Assembly: GCA_902761585.1 (NCBI GenBank)
Contig: CACWKX010000022.1
Coordinates: 1-47,582, forward strand
Reading direction: 5' to 3'
From: an uncultured Lachnospiraceae bacterium
GTDB taxonomy: Bacteria; Bacillota; Clostridia; Lachnospirales; Lachnospiraceae
DNA length: 47,582 nucleotides
Positions 1 to 8,780 of this stretch are shown one piece after another. Position numbers and translations under genes: made by a program. A model generated the notes under the pieces. That model made no database searches. It was not told the DNA's origin and saw only the letters and a program-made list of their open reading frames with translations. Every line of letters begins with the position of its first letter. Within the stretch, counting starts at the first letter, position 1.

Positions 1-47
1 CTTTACTTTTTCTATCGGATCAATTTTGCTTTTCCTAGACATAGAAA

Positions 48-91
48 TACCCCCAAGTAGGTTTTATATTTCATTGTCCTACTTGGGGGTA
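48..91. terminator. 14-bp perfect inverted repeat, probable terminator of the alcohol dehydrogenase gene
   Basis: Two perfectly complementary 14-base arms (48-61 and 78-91, core CCCCCAAGTAGG) flank a 16-base AT-rich loop. The repeat lies about 90 bases beyond the stop codon of the minus-strand dehydrogenase. Read on the minus strand the right-hand side continues ATTTCTATG, so the U tract is weak. It may be a terminator or an mRNA 3' stabiliser. The rest of bases 1-181 holds nothing else I recognise. Confidence 0.5.
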
Positions 92-181
92 GCATATCAC
101 TGTACGATTCCGGATCGGGGGCGGTCTTTTCCTATTTTTAAGAGTCTGATTTTTGAGAGGCCAAATCAACCAGTGTCAGGA

Positions 182-1342
182 TCAGAACGCTGCCTTGAAG
201 ATTTCGATGATGTCCTCCTTGCTCAGCGGGACGAAGCACCCGACGCAGCCGGCAGCGGCCTTCTCAGCCATTTTTTCAAAATGAGTCTGCTCGGTGATAC
301 CGACTTCGCGGAGGTTCTTCGGAAGCTCCATGGTTGTGAAGAAGAACTCTCTGGTCTTCTCGATGGCTTCTTTTGCGGCACTCAGATCGTCGGCAGCTGT
401 GATGCCCCATACATTACGGCCATACTCGGCGAAAATCGGCGCGGTCTTGTCGGAGAGGATGTGCTCCATCCAGACCGGAGTCAGAATCGCAAGGCCCTGT
501 CCGTGGGTGATGTCGTAGAACGCTGAGAGCTCGTGCTCCATCGGATGGACGCACCATGCGGGCGCGTTGCCGACACGGGTCAGCCCGTTGATTGCGAGGG
601 AGGCCGCCCACATCAGATTCGCACGGGCATCGTAGTTCTCCGGCTCGTGAAGTGCGACCGGACCATACTTGAACATGACCTTCAGCAGGCTTTCTCCGAA
701 GCGCTTCTGGACATCAGCACCGGTTTCAAAGCTGAAGTAATTCTCGAAGGTGTGGCTGATCATGTCTGCGGTTCCTGCTGCCGTCTGTTTTTTCGAGACG
801 GAGTAGGTGTAGGTCGGATCCAGAACGGACATCGCCGGTTTCAGGCACGGAGCAGCGGTTCCCCACTTTTCATTCTTCGTCATATCGGAAATGACTGCGA
901 ATTCGTCCATCTCGGAGCCGGTTGCTGACAGCGTCAGGACAGAATAGATCGGAAGAGCACCCTGGATCTTCTCCGGGTGGATGACCAGATCCCAGGCATC
1001 GCCGTTGTACTTTGCGCCGGCAGCGACAACCTTGGCGCAGTCGATGGTGCTTCCTCCGCCGATGGCCAGCACCATATCGATGCCGTCTTCCTTGCAGAGC
1101 GCAACGCCTCTTCTGACGGTCTCAATCTTCGGGTTCGGCTCGACGCCGGAAAGCTCCTCGACTGCCAGGCCTGCTTTCTTCAGAATCTTCATGGCAGCAT
1201 CATAGATGCCATTCCGCTTGATGCTTCCGCCGCCATACACGAGCAGAACCTTGCTGCCGCTTTCCTTCAGCTCGCTCAGGTGAGAAATCTGTCCCTTCCC
1301 GAAATGAATCCGGGTGGGCATCTGAAGTGTGAAATTGTACAT
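182..1342 (-). CDS. iron-containing alcohol dehydrogenase (butanol dehydrogenase/YugJ-like)
   Basis: A 386-residue group III (Fe-ADH) alcohol dehydrogenase, expected to reduce aldehydes with NAD(P)H in the fermentative cytoplasm. Visible hallmarks are the nucleotide-binding GGGSTIDCAK segment, the metal ligands in GTADMISHTFENYF (Asp and His) and the C-terminal VHPMEHELSAFYDITHGQGL (two His). The length matches the family. I chose the ATG at 1342 because GGAGGAGGTATAT sits directly before it; an upstream in-frame ATG at 1372 lacks this. The gene stands alone and is divergent from glgB. Substrate cannot be told from sequence; butanal or other short aldehydes are typical of close relatives. Confidence 0.9.
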   Translation of the reverse strand: MYNFTLQMPTRIHFGKGQISHLSELKESGSKVLLVYGGGSIKRNGIYDAAMKILKKAGLAVEELSGVEPNPKIETVRRGVALCKEDGIDMVLAIGGGSTIDCAKVVAAGAKYNGDAWDLVIHPEKIQGALPIYSVLTLSATGSEMDEFAVISDMTKNEKWGTAAPCLKPAMSVLDPTYTYSVSKKQTAAGTADMISHTFENYFSFETGADVQKRFGESLLKVMFKYGPVALHEPENYDARANLMWAASLAINGLTRVGNAPAWCVHPMEHELSAFYDITHGQGLAILTPVWMEHILSDKTAPIFAEYGRNVWGITAADDLSAAKEAIEKTREFFFTTMELPKNLREVGITEQTHFEKMAEKAAAGCVGCFVPLSKEDIIEIFKAAF

Positions 1343-1386
1343 ATATACCTCCTCCATATGAAAGATTTTCATCAGAATTCACTGCT

Positions 1387-1414
1387 ATTATAGCGCATAG
1401 GATCTATTCTGCCA
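1387..1414 (-). promoter_or_regulatory. candidate promoter of the alcohol dehydrogenase
   Basis: On the minus strand a perfect TATAAT (1387-1392) lies 45 bases before the chosen start codon. The -35 is poor: TGGCAG at 1409-1414 with a 16-base spacer is the best I see. Confidence 0.4.
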
Positions 1415-1439
1415 CTGTTTTCACAGGAATTCCACATTC

Positions 1440-1451
1440 ATGTTCGAACAT
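1440..1451. promoter_or_regulatory. 12-bp perfect palindrome between divergent promoters
   Basis: ATGTTCGAACAT is a perfect palindrome just upstream of the glgB -35 box and upstream of the divergent dehydrogenase promoter. Its position fits an operator or activator site, but the cognate regulator is unknown. Confidence 0.35.
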
Positions 1452-1456
1452 ATCGG

Positions 1457-1485
1457 TTGCTGGCCTGTGTGCTTTCGGGTATGAT
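1457..1485 (+). promoter_or_regulatory. promoter of glgB
   Basis: TTGCTG (1457-1462) and TATGAT (1480-1485) are separated by exactly 17 bases, a good vegetative sigma-A match, 37 bases before the start codon. Confidence 0.6.
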
Positions 1486-1521
1486 ATATACAGTTGTAAA
1501 CAGGCCTTTTGGAGGTGGAGG

Positions 1522-3474
1522 ATGGATCTTCAGAAATTCTATGACGGGCAGGAGTTTTCTCTCTATGAATTCTTAGGTGCGCATGTGACACCATCGGGTG
1601 TGGTGTTCAGAACGTACGCGCCATCGGCTCGGGAGGTATCCGTGATCGGGGCGTTCAACGGCTGGAGGGGGACACCGATGCACCGGATTCTGAATGGCCA
1701 GTTTTTTGAGGCAGAGATTGCGGAGGCAAAGCCGGGGCAGATGTATAAGTTTCAGATTACTTCCGGAGCCGGGACGCATGATCATGCCGATCCGTATGCC
1801 TTCAGCTCTCAGCTCCGCCCGGAGACGGCGTCCATCATCTGGGATATGGATGCTTACAGGTTCCGCGACGGCGCCTATATGAAACGGCGCAGAAACGGCA
1901 GAGCCGGCATGACTGGAACCGGGGCGGTCGATGCAAACAGCTTTACAGACAGTGGAGATGTGACTGTCCGGCCGGGTCAGCCGCTGTTCTTTGACAAGCC
2001 GCTCAACATCTATGAGCTTCACCTGGGCTCCTGGAAGCGCAGGGACGATCCGGAGGAGCTGGCCAGGAAGCTCGATGAGGCGAAGGAGCGGGGGGAGGGC
2101 ATCGATGTCTCCTCCGGCTGGTACCGGTATGAGGAGATCGCAGATCTCCTGGTCCCGTACCTGAAGGAAAATCATTTTAATGCGGTGGAGCTCATGCCGC
2201 TCAATGAATATCCGGCGGACGAGTCCTGGGGTTATCAGGCAACCGGATTTTTCAGTGCGACCTCGCGCTATGGCACACCGGATGGACTGAAGAAGCTGGT
2301 GGACCGGCTTCATCAGGCGGATATCAGCGTGATCCTGGACATCGTGACCGTTCATTTTGCGACAAATGATTACGCGCTTGCCCGCTACGATGGGACGCAG
2401 CTGTATGAATACCCGAATGACGCGGTGAACGTGAGTGAGTGGGGAAGCTGCAACTTCAACCATTCAAGGGGAGATATCGCAAGCTTTCTGAATTCCGCCA
2501 GCGCTTTCTGGCTGGACAAGTATCATTTTGATGGACTGCGATTTGACGCGGTCGGCAATCTGATCTACTGGATGGGGGACGAGCGGCGCGGCGTCAACAC
2601 GAATACGGTCGAATTCCTGAAGAAGATGAACAGCGGGCTGAAGCGGCTGTATCCGGACACAATGTTGATTGCAGAGGATTCGTCGGCATATCCAGGTGTC
2701 ACAAAACCGGTCCCGGAGGGCGGCCTGGGCTTTGATTATAAGTGGGATATGGGCTGGATGAACGACACACTGAATTTTTTCCGGACCGATCCGTCTTACC
2801 GTCGGCAGGAGTATCACAAGCTGACCTTCTCGATGGCTTATTTCTACAACGAACGATATCTGCTCCCGCTTTCTCATGACGAGGTGGTCCATGGGAAGGC
2901 GACGATCATCCAGAAGATGGCGGGGGATTATGACAGAAAATTCCCACAGGCGCGCGCACTTTATCTGTACATGTTCCTGCACCCGGGCAAGAAGCTGAAC
3001 TTCATGGGCAATGAATTTGCACAGTTCCGTGAGTGGGATGAGAAGCGGCAGCAGGATTTTATGCTGCTGAAATACCCGGTTCATGATGCATTTCACCGCT
3101 ATTTCCGGGATCTGGGCGCTTTATATCTGAAGTACCCGGCGCTGTGGCAGGAGGATTATGTGGAGGATGGCTTTCACTGGCTGTCTGCCGATGATACGGA
3201 GCATGTTGTCTACGCCTTCGAGCGCAGGACGATGGGCCAGACGATCCTGTGTGTGTTCAACCTGTCAGATCAGAGACAGGAGTTCCTGTACAGGGAAGAG
3301 CAGGGAACTGCCTCAGCAGGAGCCGGGAAAACCCTTGGCCTTCAGCTTCTGATTGATTCGGATGATGAGGGATATGGCGGCGGAACAAGGGTGACAGGGA
3401 AGGTGCAATCCATCGCGAAGCCCATCGGACTCCCTCCATACACCGGGAGAGCTTATCTGGAGGTGGAAGTGTAA
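1522..3474 (+). CDS. glgB: 1,4-alpha-glucan branching enzyme
   Basis: A 650-residue GH13 enzyme that introduces alpha-1,6 branches into glycogen. An N-terminal CBM48-type domain (about residues 15-105, with YAPSAREVSVIGAFNGW) precedes the catalytic barrel. Typical motifs are visible: ELHLGSW, ELMPLNEYPADESWGYQ, FDGLRFDAVGN with the nucleophile Asp, LIAEDSSAYPGVTKP with the acid Glu, and LPLSHDEVVHGKATI. GGAGGTGGAGG precedes the ATG. No other glycogen genes are in the window, so it is probably expressed alone from its own promoter. A charged segment at about residues 115-155 between the N-terminal domain and the barrel is longer than I expect for the family. Confidence 0.93.
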   Translation: MDLQKFYDGQEFSLYEFLGAHVTPSGVVFRTYAPSAREVSVIGAFNGWRGTPMHRILNGQFFEAEIAEAKPGQMYKFQITSGAGTHDHADPYAFSSQLRPETASIIWDMDAYRFRDGAYMKRRRNGRAGMTGTGAVDANSFTDSGDVTVRPGQPLFFDKPLNIYELHLGSWKRRDDPEELARKLDEAKERGEGIDVSSGWYRYEEIADLLVPYLKENHFNAVELMPLNEYPADESWGYQATGFFSATSRYGTPDGLKKLVDRLHQADISVILDIVTVHFATNDYALARYDGTQLYEYPNDAVNVSEWGSCNFNHSRGDIASFLNSASAFWLDKYHFDGLRFDAVGNLIYWMGDERRGVNTNTVEFLKKMNSGLKRLYPDTMLIAEDSSAYPGVTKPVPEGGLGFDYKWDMGWMNDTLNFFRTDPSYRRQEYHKLTFSMAYFYNERYLLPLSHDEVVHGKATIIQKMAGDYDRKFPQARALYLYMFLHPGKKLNFMGNEFAQFREWDEKRQQDFMLLKYPVHDAFHRYFRDLGALYLKYPALWQEDYVEDGFHWLSADDTEHVVYAFERRTMGQTILCVFNLSDQRQEFLYREEQGTASAGAGKTLGLQLLIDSDDEGYGGGTRVTGKVQSIAKPIGLPPYTGRAYLEVEV

Positions 3475-3522
3475 ATCCTTCCTGCCTGTGCTATAATGGG
3501 ACCTCTACAGGAGGAATATACC

Positions 3523-4878
3523 TTGAATACAATACGAATTCAGAAGAAGATCCTGACACTGTCCTGCGCGGTGCTTCTGGCGCTTCCGCTCTCCACAGCC
3601 GGACCGTCTTTCATGAGCATATATGCGGAGGATGAGGTTGCAGCGGAGGATGCCTCGACCGGGGAATCCTCTCTGTCCACTGTTCAGGATGACAGCGCCC
3701 AGTCTGACGGAAGCCTGTTTGAGGATCAGAATACAAATATCCAGTCCAGGGACGGAATTCCTGCCGAAGAAAGCGGAAAGAAGAAGTCTTCGAAAAAAAT
3801 GATCGCCGGCTATCGCAGGACGGGACTTGTGAAAAGCGTGACCTATGATGAGGGGAACAAGCCATCTCTGCAGATGCTTGAGTCCCAGTTCCCGTCCACA
3901 GTGGATGTCTACTTTGTCGGCGAGAGCAAACCGGTGACACTGAAGACAAGCTGGAAGTGTGCAGAGGGAGACTACGGGTCCTCCTCCGGCAGTTATTTCA
4001 TCTTTGTGCCGGCGTTTGACGAGGGAAAGTACGTCGTGCGGGGCATGAGCCTCACGGCAGATATGCCATATATCGAGGTGAAAAAGAACCCAGGTGTTGC
4101 GGTTGAGATGATTGCATCCGCCCCGCCGACGGTGAACGAGAAGAAGGTTTTTGACTACTGTGTAAACGAGCTGGGGCTGAACAGGGCTGCGGCCTGTGGC
4201 ATCCTGGCAAACATGTACTGCGAGTCCGGATTCCGGACGAATGCGCTGGGGGACGGCGGGACATCGGTCGGCGTCTGTCAGTGGCACAACGGCCGCTGGA
4301 CGTCACTTCGCGCTTATACATCCGATTGGCAGACGCTTGAGGGCCAGCTGTCGTACATGAAGTGGGAGTTGGAGCATGGCTACAGCGTGACGCTGAATGC
4401 GCTGAGGGCGGTCTCGGATGACGCGCAGGGCGCCTACGATGCCGGATATTTCTGGTGCACGCATTTTGAGATGCCGGACAGTGCACACACGAGAGGTATC
4501 ACGAGAGGCTATCTGGCAAAGAACGTCTACTGGCAGCGGTATGGCGCAGAGGATGAGCCAGATGAGGAGGGCTGCAATGATTCCTTCGAGGGCGAGTATG
4601 TCTTCGACGGAGAGGGAAACCTGAATATCCGTGCGGGCCACTCCGAGGAAAGCGATGTGATCGGCTCCATCAAGGCCGGCGGCAAGGTTGAAGTGACAAA
4701 GGGAAACGGCGAGTGGGCGCATGTTCTCTATGAAGGGAAGACCGGCCTGGTGAAGATGGAATATCTGACAGCTGTGGATACAGAAGAGGAAGACGGCGCA
4801 AAAAGGCAGGGAGACGCAGGAAAAGCAGAGACAGAACAGGAGACGGAAAACAGCCGGGAAACAAAGGCAGATGAATAA
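3523..4878 (+). CDS. secreted phage-tail-lysozyme-like protein with SH3 domain
   Basis: A 451-residue exported protein. I place the start at TTG 3523 because CAGGAGG (3508-3514) is correctly spaced before it, and the in-frame ATG at 3496 overlaps a TATAAT-like sequence and has no ribosome site. The N terminus is a clear signal peptide (hydrophobic stretch LTLSCAVLLALPL). After an acidic linker, about residues 205-345 resemble the phage tail lysozyme family (GILANMYCESGF, VGVCQWHNGRW), and about 365-420 form a bacterial SH3 domain (LNIRAGHSEESDVIG). It ends in an acidic Glu/Lys tail. Likely a cell-wall hydrolase, probably constitutive; the substrate is inferred from the fold only. Confidence 0.7.
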   Translation: MNTIRIQKKILTLSCAVLLALPLSTAGPSFMSIYAEDEVAAEDASTGESSLSTVQDDSAQSDGSLFEDQNTNIQSRDGIPAEESGKKKSSKKMIAGYRRTGLVKSVTYDEGNKPSLQMLESQFPSTVDVYFVGESKPVTLKTSWKCAEGDYGSSSGSYFIFVPAFDEGKYVVRGMSLTADMPYIEVKKNPGVAVEMIASAPPTVNEKKVFDYCVNELGLNRAAACGILANMYCESGFRTNALGDGGTSVGVCQWHNGRWTSLRAYTSDWQTLEGQLSYMKWELEHGYSVTLNALRAVSDDAQGAYDAGYFWCTHFEMPDSAHTRGITRGYLAKNVYWQRYGAEDEPDEEGCNDSFEGEYVFDGEGNLNIRAGHSEESDVIGSIKAGGKVEVTKGNGEWAHVLYEGKTGLVKMEYLTAVDTEEEDGAKRQGDAGKAETEQETENSRETKADE

Positions 4879-4930
4879 AATCAGAGCAGCAGGAAGAGAG
4901 CCCGGGAGGCTTACCGGCTGCTGACAAGAG

Positions 4931-4970
4931 AAAAGGGGGGCCGCACCAGACTAGTGCAGTCCCCCTTTAT
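4931..4970. terminator. bidirectional terminator
   Basis: The arms AAAGGGGG and CCCCCTTT, extended by a GCAC/GTGC pairing, form a strong hairpin with T-rich flanks on both strands between two convergent genes. Confidence 0.8.
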
Positions 4971-4999
4971 TCAGCGATCCGGCGGATGCCGGACAGAAA

Positions 5000-5587
5000 T
5001 TATGCTTCTGTCTCCGCCTCTGACTCCGCGGTTGTCGGGCTGATGGACATGAAGATGTTCTTCATGATCGGCTCGAAGTCCTTGTCGTCATTCGGTCCGA
5101 GCTGGACGGTGTACATACCGCCGTCGGTATCTGCAAATGCAACACCGCTGACCTTCTGGTCATCGATATCGAATCCAACTGCAGGGATGCCGTTCAGATC
5201 CATCTTGTACAGCGACTTGTAGCCAGCGTCTCCCAGCTGCTTGTAGATGTCGTCAACAGTAACCTGCATGCCTTCATGATAGGAGACAGCAATGTTCCAG
5301 CCCTTCGCGGAATCTGCAGCCTGGTAAACAATGCCCTGCTTGGCGTTCTCATCCGAGACCTCCAGAACATCCCAGTCGCTCGGAAGATAGAGATCAAATC
5401 CCAGTCCGGTGGAAATCCAGGTTCCTTCATAAGCATTCGGATCCATGTCCTCGTAGCTGAGAACGATGTCCGCTGCGCTGCTCTCCGTGGTGACCTCTGT
5501 CTCCGCTGCCATCGCGCCGACCGGGCTGATGCCCATCATCATTCCTGCGAGCATGATCACTGCAAGTCTTTTCCTCATCATCTGCAT
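5000..5587 (-). CDS. small secreted protein of unknown function
   Basis: A 195-residue protein with a clear signal peptide (MRKRLAVIMLAGMMMGISPVGAMAAE) and a mature part I do not recognise. The start at 5587 is set by AAAGGAGGAATA directly upstream; the open frame extends further 5' without a ribosome site. The mature part looks like a compact alpha/beta domain (DLYLPSDWDVLEVS, GIPAVGFDIDDQKVSG, GGMYTVQLGP) and ends in an acidic ESEAETEA tail like that of the amino-acid-binding protein at 30.8 kb. It converges on the lysozyme-like gene and diverges from the response regulator. No function can be assigned. Confidence 0.75.
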   Translation of the reverse strand: MQMMRKRLAVIMLAGMMMGISPVGAMAAETEVTTESSAADIVLSYEDMDPNAYEGTWISTGLGFDLYLPSDWDVLEVSDENAKQGIVYQAADSAKGWNIAVSYHEGMQVTVDDIYKQLGDAGYKSLYKMDLNGIPAVGFDIDDQKVSGVAFADTDGGMYTVQLGPNDDKDFEPIMKNIFMSISPTTAESEAETEA

Positions 5588-5669
5588 TATTCCTCCTTTG
5601 TATGGCGGCGGGATCTCTTGCGGTCTGCCGATGCCTGCCCGCCGGATTTCTGATTCAAGGTTCAAACAG

Positions 5670-5675
5670 AGTATA
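5670..5675 (-). promoter_or_regulatory. weak candidate -10 for the small secreted protein
   Basis: TATACT on the minus strand lies 83 bases before the start codon. No convincing -35 hexamer is present; only a T-run sits at the right distance. Confidence 0.3.
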
Positions 5676-5782
5676 GTGGGTTCCATGTGCTGAAAAAAGT
5701 CCCGAAGAGGACGGCATAATTGCTGAAAATGGGACTTGACAACTGACAAAAAGTATGATCGCTTTCCCGCGTATGGTATCTC

Positions 5783-5791
5783 TGATATAAT
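5783..5791 (+). promoter_or_regulatory. extended -10 promoter of the two-component operon
   Basis: TGATATAAT is a perfect extended -10 (TGnTATAAT), 122 bases upstream of the response-regulator start. The -35 region is weak, as is common for extended -10 promoters. Confidence 0.5.
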
Positions 5792-5912
5792 GAAATCCAG
5801 TATATACGAATGGAAAATGTACCGATGGGATCAGGCGAAAGGCTGCCCGGCACATCCGCTTGCAGCGGTTGATGATGGTGCATCGCGGGGAACTGGAGGA
5901 GACGGAACGGCC

Positions 5913-6638
5913 ATGGGGATGGGACTGAAGCTGGCGGTCTGTGAGGATGAACCGGCGGAATATGAGATGCTGAAGCACCTCCTCAATGAGAGCGGAAAAG
6001 TGGAAGATATTGACTATTTTCCGGAGGGGAGCGCGCTTCTTAAATCTTTCTATACCGGAAAATATGACCTTGTCCTGCTTGATATTTATATGAAGGGAAT
6101 GGGAGGGATTGAGACGGTGGCGGGCATCCGCCAGACAGACGAGGAGGTGCCGCTAGCCTATCTGACCGGGAGCGGTGATTTTGCGCTGGAAGCCTATCAC
6201 TATCATGTGCTTCGATATCTGGTGAAGCCGCCGAAGAAAGAAGAGGTGGAGGAGTTGCTCTGCGTGGCGGAGAAGATGAGAGCACATCTGCCTTCCCTGA
6301 CAATCCGGACAGACGGGCGGGAACGGAAGGTGCCGCTCCGGCAGGTCCGGTATATAGAGCAGAACAATCGGAACCTGAACTATTTTCTGACTGGCGGGGA
6401 GAAGCTGACGTCCAGAGGACGACTTGACGAAGTGGAACAGAGCGTCCCCTGTCCTCCATTTTACCGGTGCCACAAGAGCTTTCTGGTCAACCTGGCGCAT
6501 GTGAAGGACTTCGATGAGGATCTGAACGTTTTTGTGATGAGCGAGGGCGGAGTTGTCTACGTCCGCAGGCAGAGTACCAGGGAGGCGGTCCGGGCGTTCA
6601 GGGGCTTTATGTTCGCGCAGCTGCGGGAGAATCCGTGA
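5913..6638 (+). CDS. LytTR-family response regulator
   Basis: A 241-residue regulator with an N-terminal receiver domain (VCEDEPAEY acidic pocket, phospho-acceptor Asp57 in LVLLDIYMKGMGG, conserved Lys in RYLVKPPKKEE) and a C-terminal LytTR DNA-binding domain (about residues 130-235, with VRYIEQNNRNLNY and PPFYRCHKSFLVNLAHVKDFD). I chose ATG 5913 behind GGAGGAG (5895-5901); ATG 5919 is possible. It is followed by its probable partner kinase after about 50 bases. LytTR regulators bind paired direct repeats in promoters of exported or peptide-signalled functions; the targets here are unknown. Confidence 0.88.
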   Translation: MGMGLKLAVCEDEPAEYEMLKHLLNESGKVEDIDYFPEGSALLKSFYTGKYDLVLLDIYMKGMGGIETVAGIRQTDEEVPLAYLTGSGDFALEAYHYHVLRYLVKPPKKEEVEELLCVAEKMRAHLPSLTIRTDGRERKVPLRQVRYIEQNNRNLNYFLTGGEKLTSRGRLDEVEQSVPCPPFYRCHKSFLVNLAHVKDFDEDLNVFVMSEGGVVYVRRQSTREAVRAFRGFMFAQLRENP

Positions 6639-6688
6639 CAGGCAGGTCTTGATGGATCAGGGAACCTGTGCGGGCAGGACACTGCCGG

Positions 6689-8629
6689 ATGGACAGTAGA
6701 TCGGATGAACTGGAAGAATCGGACAAGGCGGCAGGAGGGCAGGATATGGGCGGGTGGCATCCGGCACACAGGAGACACTGTATCAGGGAAAAACAAGACC
6801 AGCAGGGTCAGGGAGCTGGTGGGAAAAACAGTTTCCGATCCGGAATCCGGAAGGTTTTTTGGCTGGAGCCGGTCTTTTTTGTAAGCCTGTTTTCGGTACT
6901 GCTCCTGGCACTGCTCTTTCAGATCCGGGGAGCCCGGCAGAGCATCGGGACGGTCCAGCAGAATCACTGGAATCTGGTGCGGAATGTCCGTGTCCGGATT
7001 GGAACTGGAAAGAGCGCATCCTGGAAGAAGGTTACGCTTCCGGGGACCATCGGGAATCTCCCGGGCGGGACGACGGTAACAGTTTCTTTCCGGATTCAGA
7101 GCGATGGCTCCAGCATGCTATTTCTGAATCCGGTATATTCCCCGGTCGACATCTATGCGGACGATCAGCTGATTTACAGCTACGGGACACAGGGAACCTG
7201 GCCGTCCTACATGCCGGATCCGCCGACGGGTGCGTTTTCCGTGAAGCTTCCGGCTCACAGAGATGAGCATCTGCTCCATGTAGAACTTGTCTATACGTCC
7301 CCGAAATCACGGTCTTCCCTCGTCCTGCATCCGATGGTGACTGGATCGGGGGATGCCGTTCTGCGATATCTGTTTGAGCGGTACGGGTATTCGTGGGTAT
7401 CTTCTCTGCTGTTTATCATCGCGGGGATTGTCATGTGTGGCCTGTCCCTCTTATATATCACTTATGAGAAGCATGGCTTCAGGCTGGCGCTGCCGGGTCT
7501 CCTGATAGTGCTGGCGGGTATGTGGGAGTTCTCGGAAAACACAATGAGCGTTTATCTGACGCACAGACCGGCACTTCTATACATTCTGGCCTTCACAGGT
7601 ATGTATGCCATGCTGCTGCCACTGATCGTCTTTGTGCAAAAGTTCACGAAGATGGAAGACAGCCTGTTTCTCAGTGTGCTCCGGTGGATCCTGGAGGCCG
7701 CGGTTCTGGGGAGCCTGTTTCTGCAGCTTGCCGGAATTGTTCCATTTACGCGGAGCCTGTATCTCTTCCACATCCTTCTGCCTGCTGATCTGATTCTTAT
7801 CGCTGCCTACATGCTGTATATCGGAATCCAGAAGAAGAACAGGTCGGCGATTGCCATGTTTCTTGCAATTCTTGTTCTGGCGTTTACCTCTGTACTGGAG
7901 CTTCTAAACTATTATGTGGCTTTTACAGAAAAGAAGTCGATCCTGTTTCAGAACGGACTTCAGCTTTTCTGCCTGATCATTCTGGTTGTCGGCTGCGTGG
8001 AGGTGCGGGGGAACATGGAGCTTCGGTACAGGAATCTGGAGCTGGCGCATGACATAGAAATGCTGGAGCAGTCGGTGGAGATCCAGAAGGAGAGAGGCCG
8101 CGTGCTGAATCTGCGGCAGCTTCTGCAGGACGGAAAGGACAAGGAGGCAGCGGCTTACATCGAATCCTTGGATCAGGCCATCCCTGCCGGCACAGTCACC
8201 CGCTACTGTGAAAACAGTATGGTGAATGCGGTTATCAGCTACTACGCCGCGCTGGCGCACAGTGACCAGATCCGTATGGAGGTCAGCGTGCGGATCCCGG
8301 CGGTCAACCCCCATATCAGTGATGCGCACCTGTGTGTGATTCTGGGCAATCTGCTTGAGAATGCGGAGGAAGCCTGCCGGCGGATGACGGAGGGTGAACA
8401 GTGGGTCAGGCTCCGGACAAAGGTTCATGGGGAACTCTTGTTCATCTCGATGGACAACAGCTGCGGGGGGACGGTGCAGCCGCAGGACGGCCGGTATCTG
8501 TCCAGCAAACGAAGCGGGGAGGGCATCGGTCTGCGGTCCGTCCGGTCTCTGGCGAAGGTGCACGGTGGGGCGGCGGAGTTTACGTCCGGTGATAACTGGT
8601 TCCGGTCGGAGATCTGTGTGAGACTGTGA
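6689..8629 (+). CDS. 7TM sensor histidine kinase-like protein with GHKL ATPase domain, atypical phospho-acceptor site
   Basis: A membrane sensor of about 646 residues. One N-terminal membrane segment is followed by an extracellular beta-rich domain of about 150 residues resembling the 7TMR-DISM sensor domains, then seven membrane helices (nt about 7390-8010), a short helical linker and a GHKL ATPase domain with a clear N box (NLLENAEEAC) and G box (SGEGIGLRSV). The linker carries QKERGRVLNLRQLL where related LytTR-partner kinases usually have HDxRHH, so the usual phospho-His is a Gln. The start is uncertain: GTG 6668 is also possible, and neither has a strong ribosome site. Confidence 0.8.
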   Translation: MDSRSDELEESDKAAGGQDMGGWHPAHRRHCIREKQDQQGQGAGGKNSFRSGIRKVFWLEPVFFVSLFSVLLLALLFQIRGARQSIGTVQQNHWNLVRNVRVRIGTGKSASWKKVTLPGTIGNLPGGTTVTVSFRIQSDGSSMLFLNPVYSPVDIYADDQLIYSYGTQGTWPSYMPDPPTGAFSVKLPAHRDEHLLHVELVYTSPKSRSSLVLHPMVTGSGDAVLRYLFERYGYSWVSSLLFIIAGIVMCGLSLLYITYEKHGFRLALPGLLIVLAGMWEFSENTMSVYLTHRPALLYILAFTGMYAMLLPLIVFVQKFTKMEDSLFLSVLRWILEAAVLGSLFLQLAGIVPFTRSLYLFHILLPADLILIAAYMLYIGIQKKNRSAIAMFLAILVLAFTSVLELLNYYVAFTEKKSILFQNGLQLFCLIILVVGCVEVRGNMELRYRNLELAHDIEMLEQSVEIQKERGRVLNLRQLLQDGKDKEAAAYIESLDQAIPAGTVTRYCENSMVNAVISYYAALAHSDQIRMEVSVRIPAVNPHISDAHLCVILGNLLENAEEACRRMTEGEQWVRLRTKVHGELLFISMDNSCGGTVQPQDGRYLSSKRSGEGIGLRSVRSLAKVHGGAAEFTSGDNWFRSEICVRL

Positions 8630-8682
8630 CGGTGTTCACATTTTTTCCAAATTTGTGACATAATTCGAACAAACACAGCCGT

Positions 8683-8688
8683 TATGAT
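8683..8688 (+). promoter_or_regulatory. candidate -10 upstream of htrA
   Basis: TATGAT lies 93 bases before the htrA start in an AT-rich gap. No -35 hexamer fits at 16-18 bases, so the promoter may need an activator. The gap 8630-8780 holds nothing else clear. Confidence 0.3.
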
Positions 8689-8780
8689 AGGACTCAGAAA
8701 ACAGGAAAAGGGAACAGACAGATGATGTTCCCGAAACACATAGAAGATGAAATACCTGGACACAAAGGAGGTTGTTATTT

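Noticed and set aside
5736..5759. TTGACA...TATGAT upstream of the response regulator as its promoter
   Set aside because: The spacer is only 12 bases; the extended -10 at 5783 is better.
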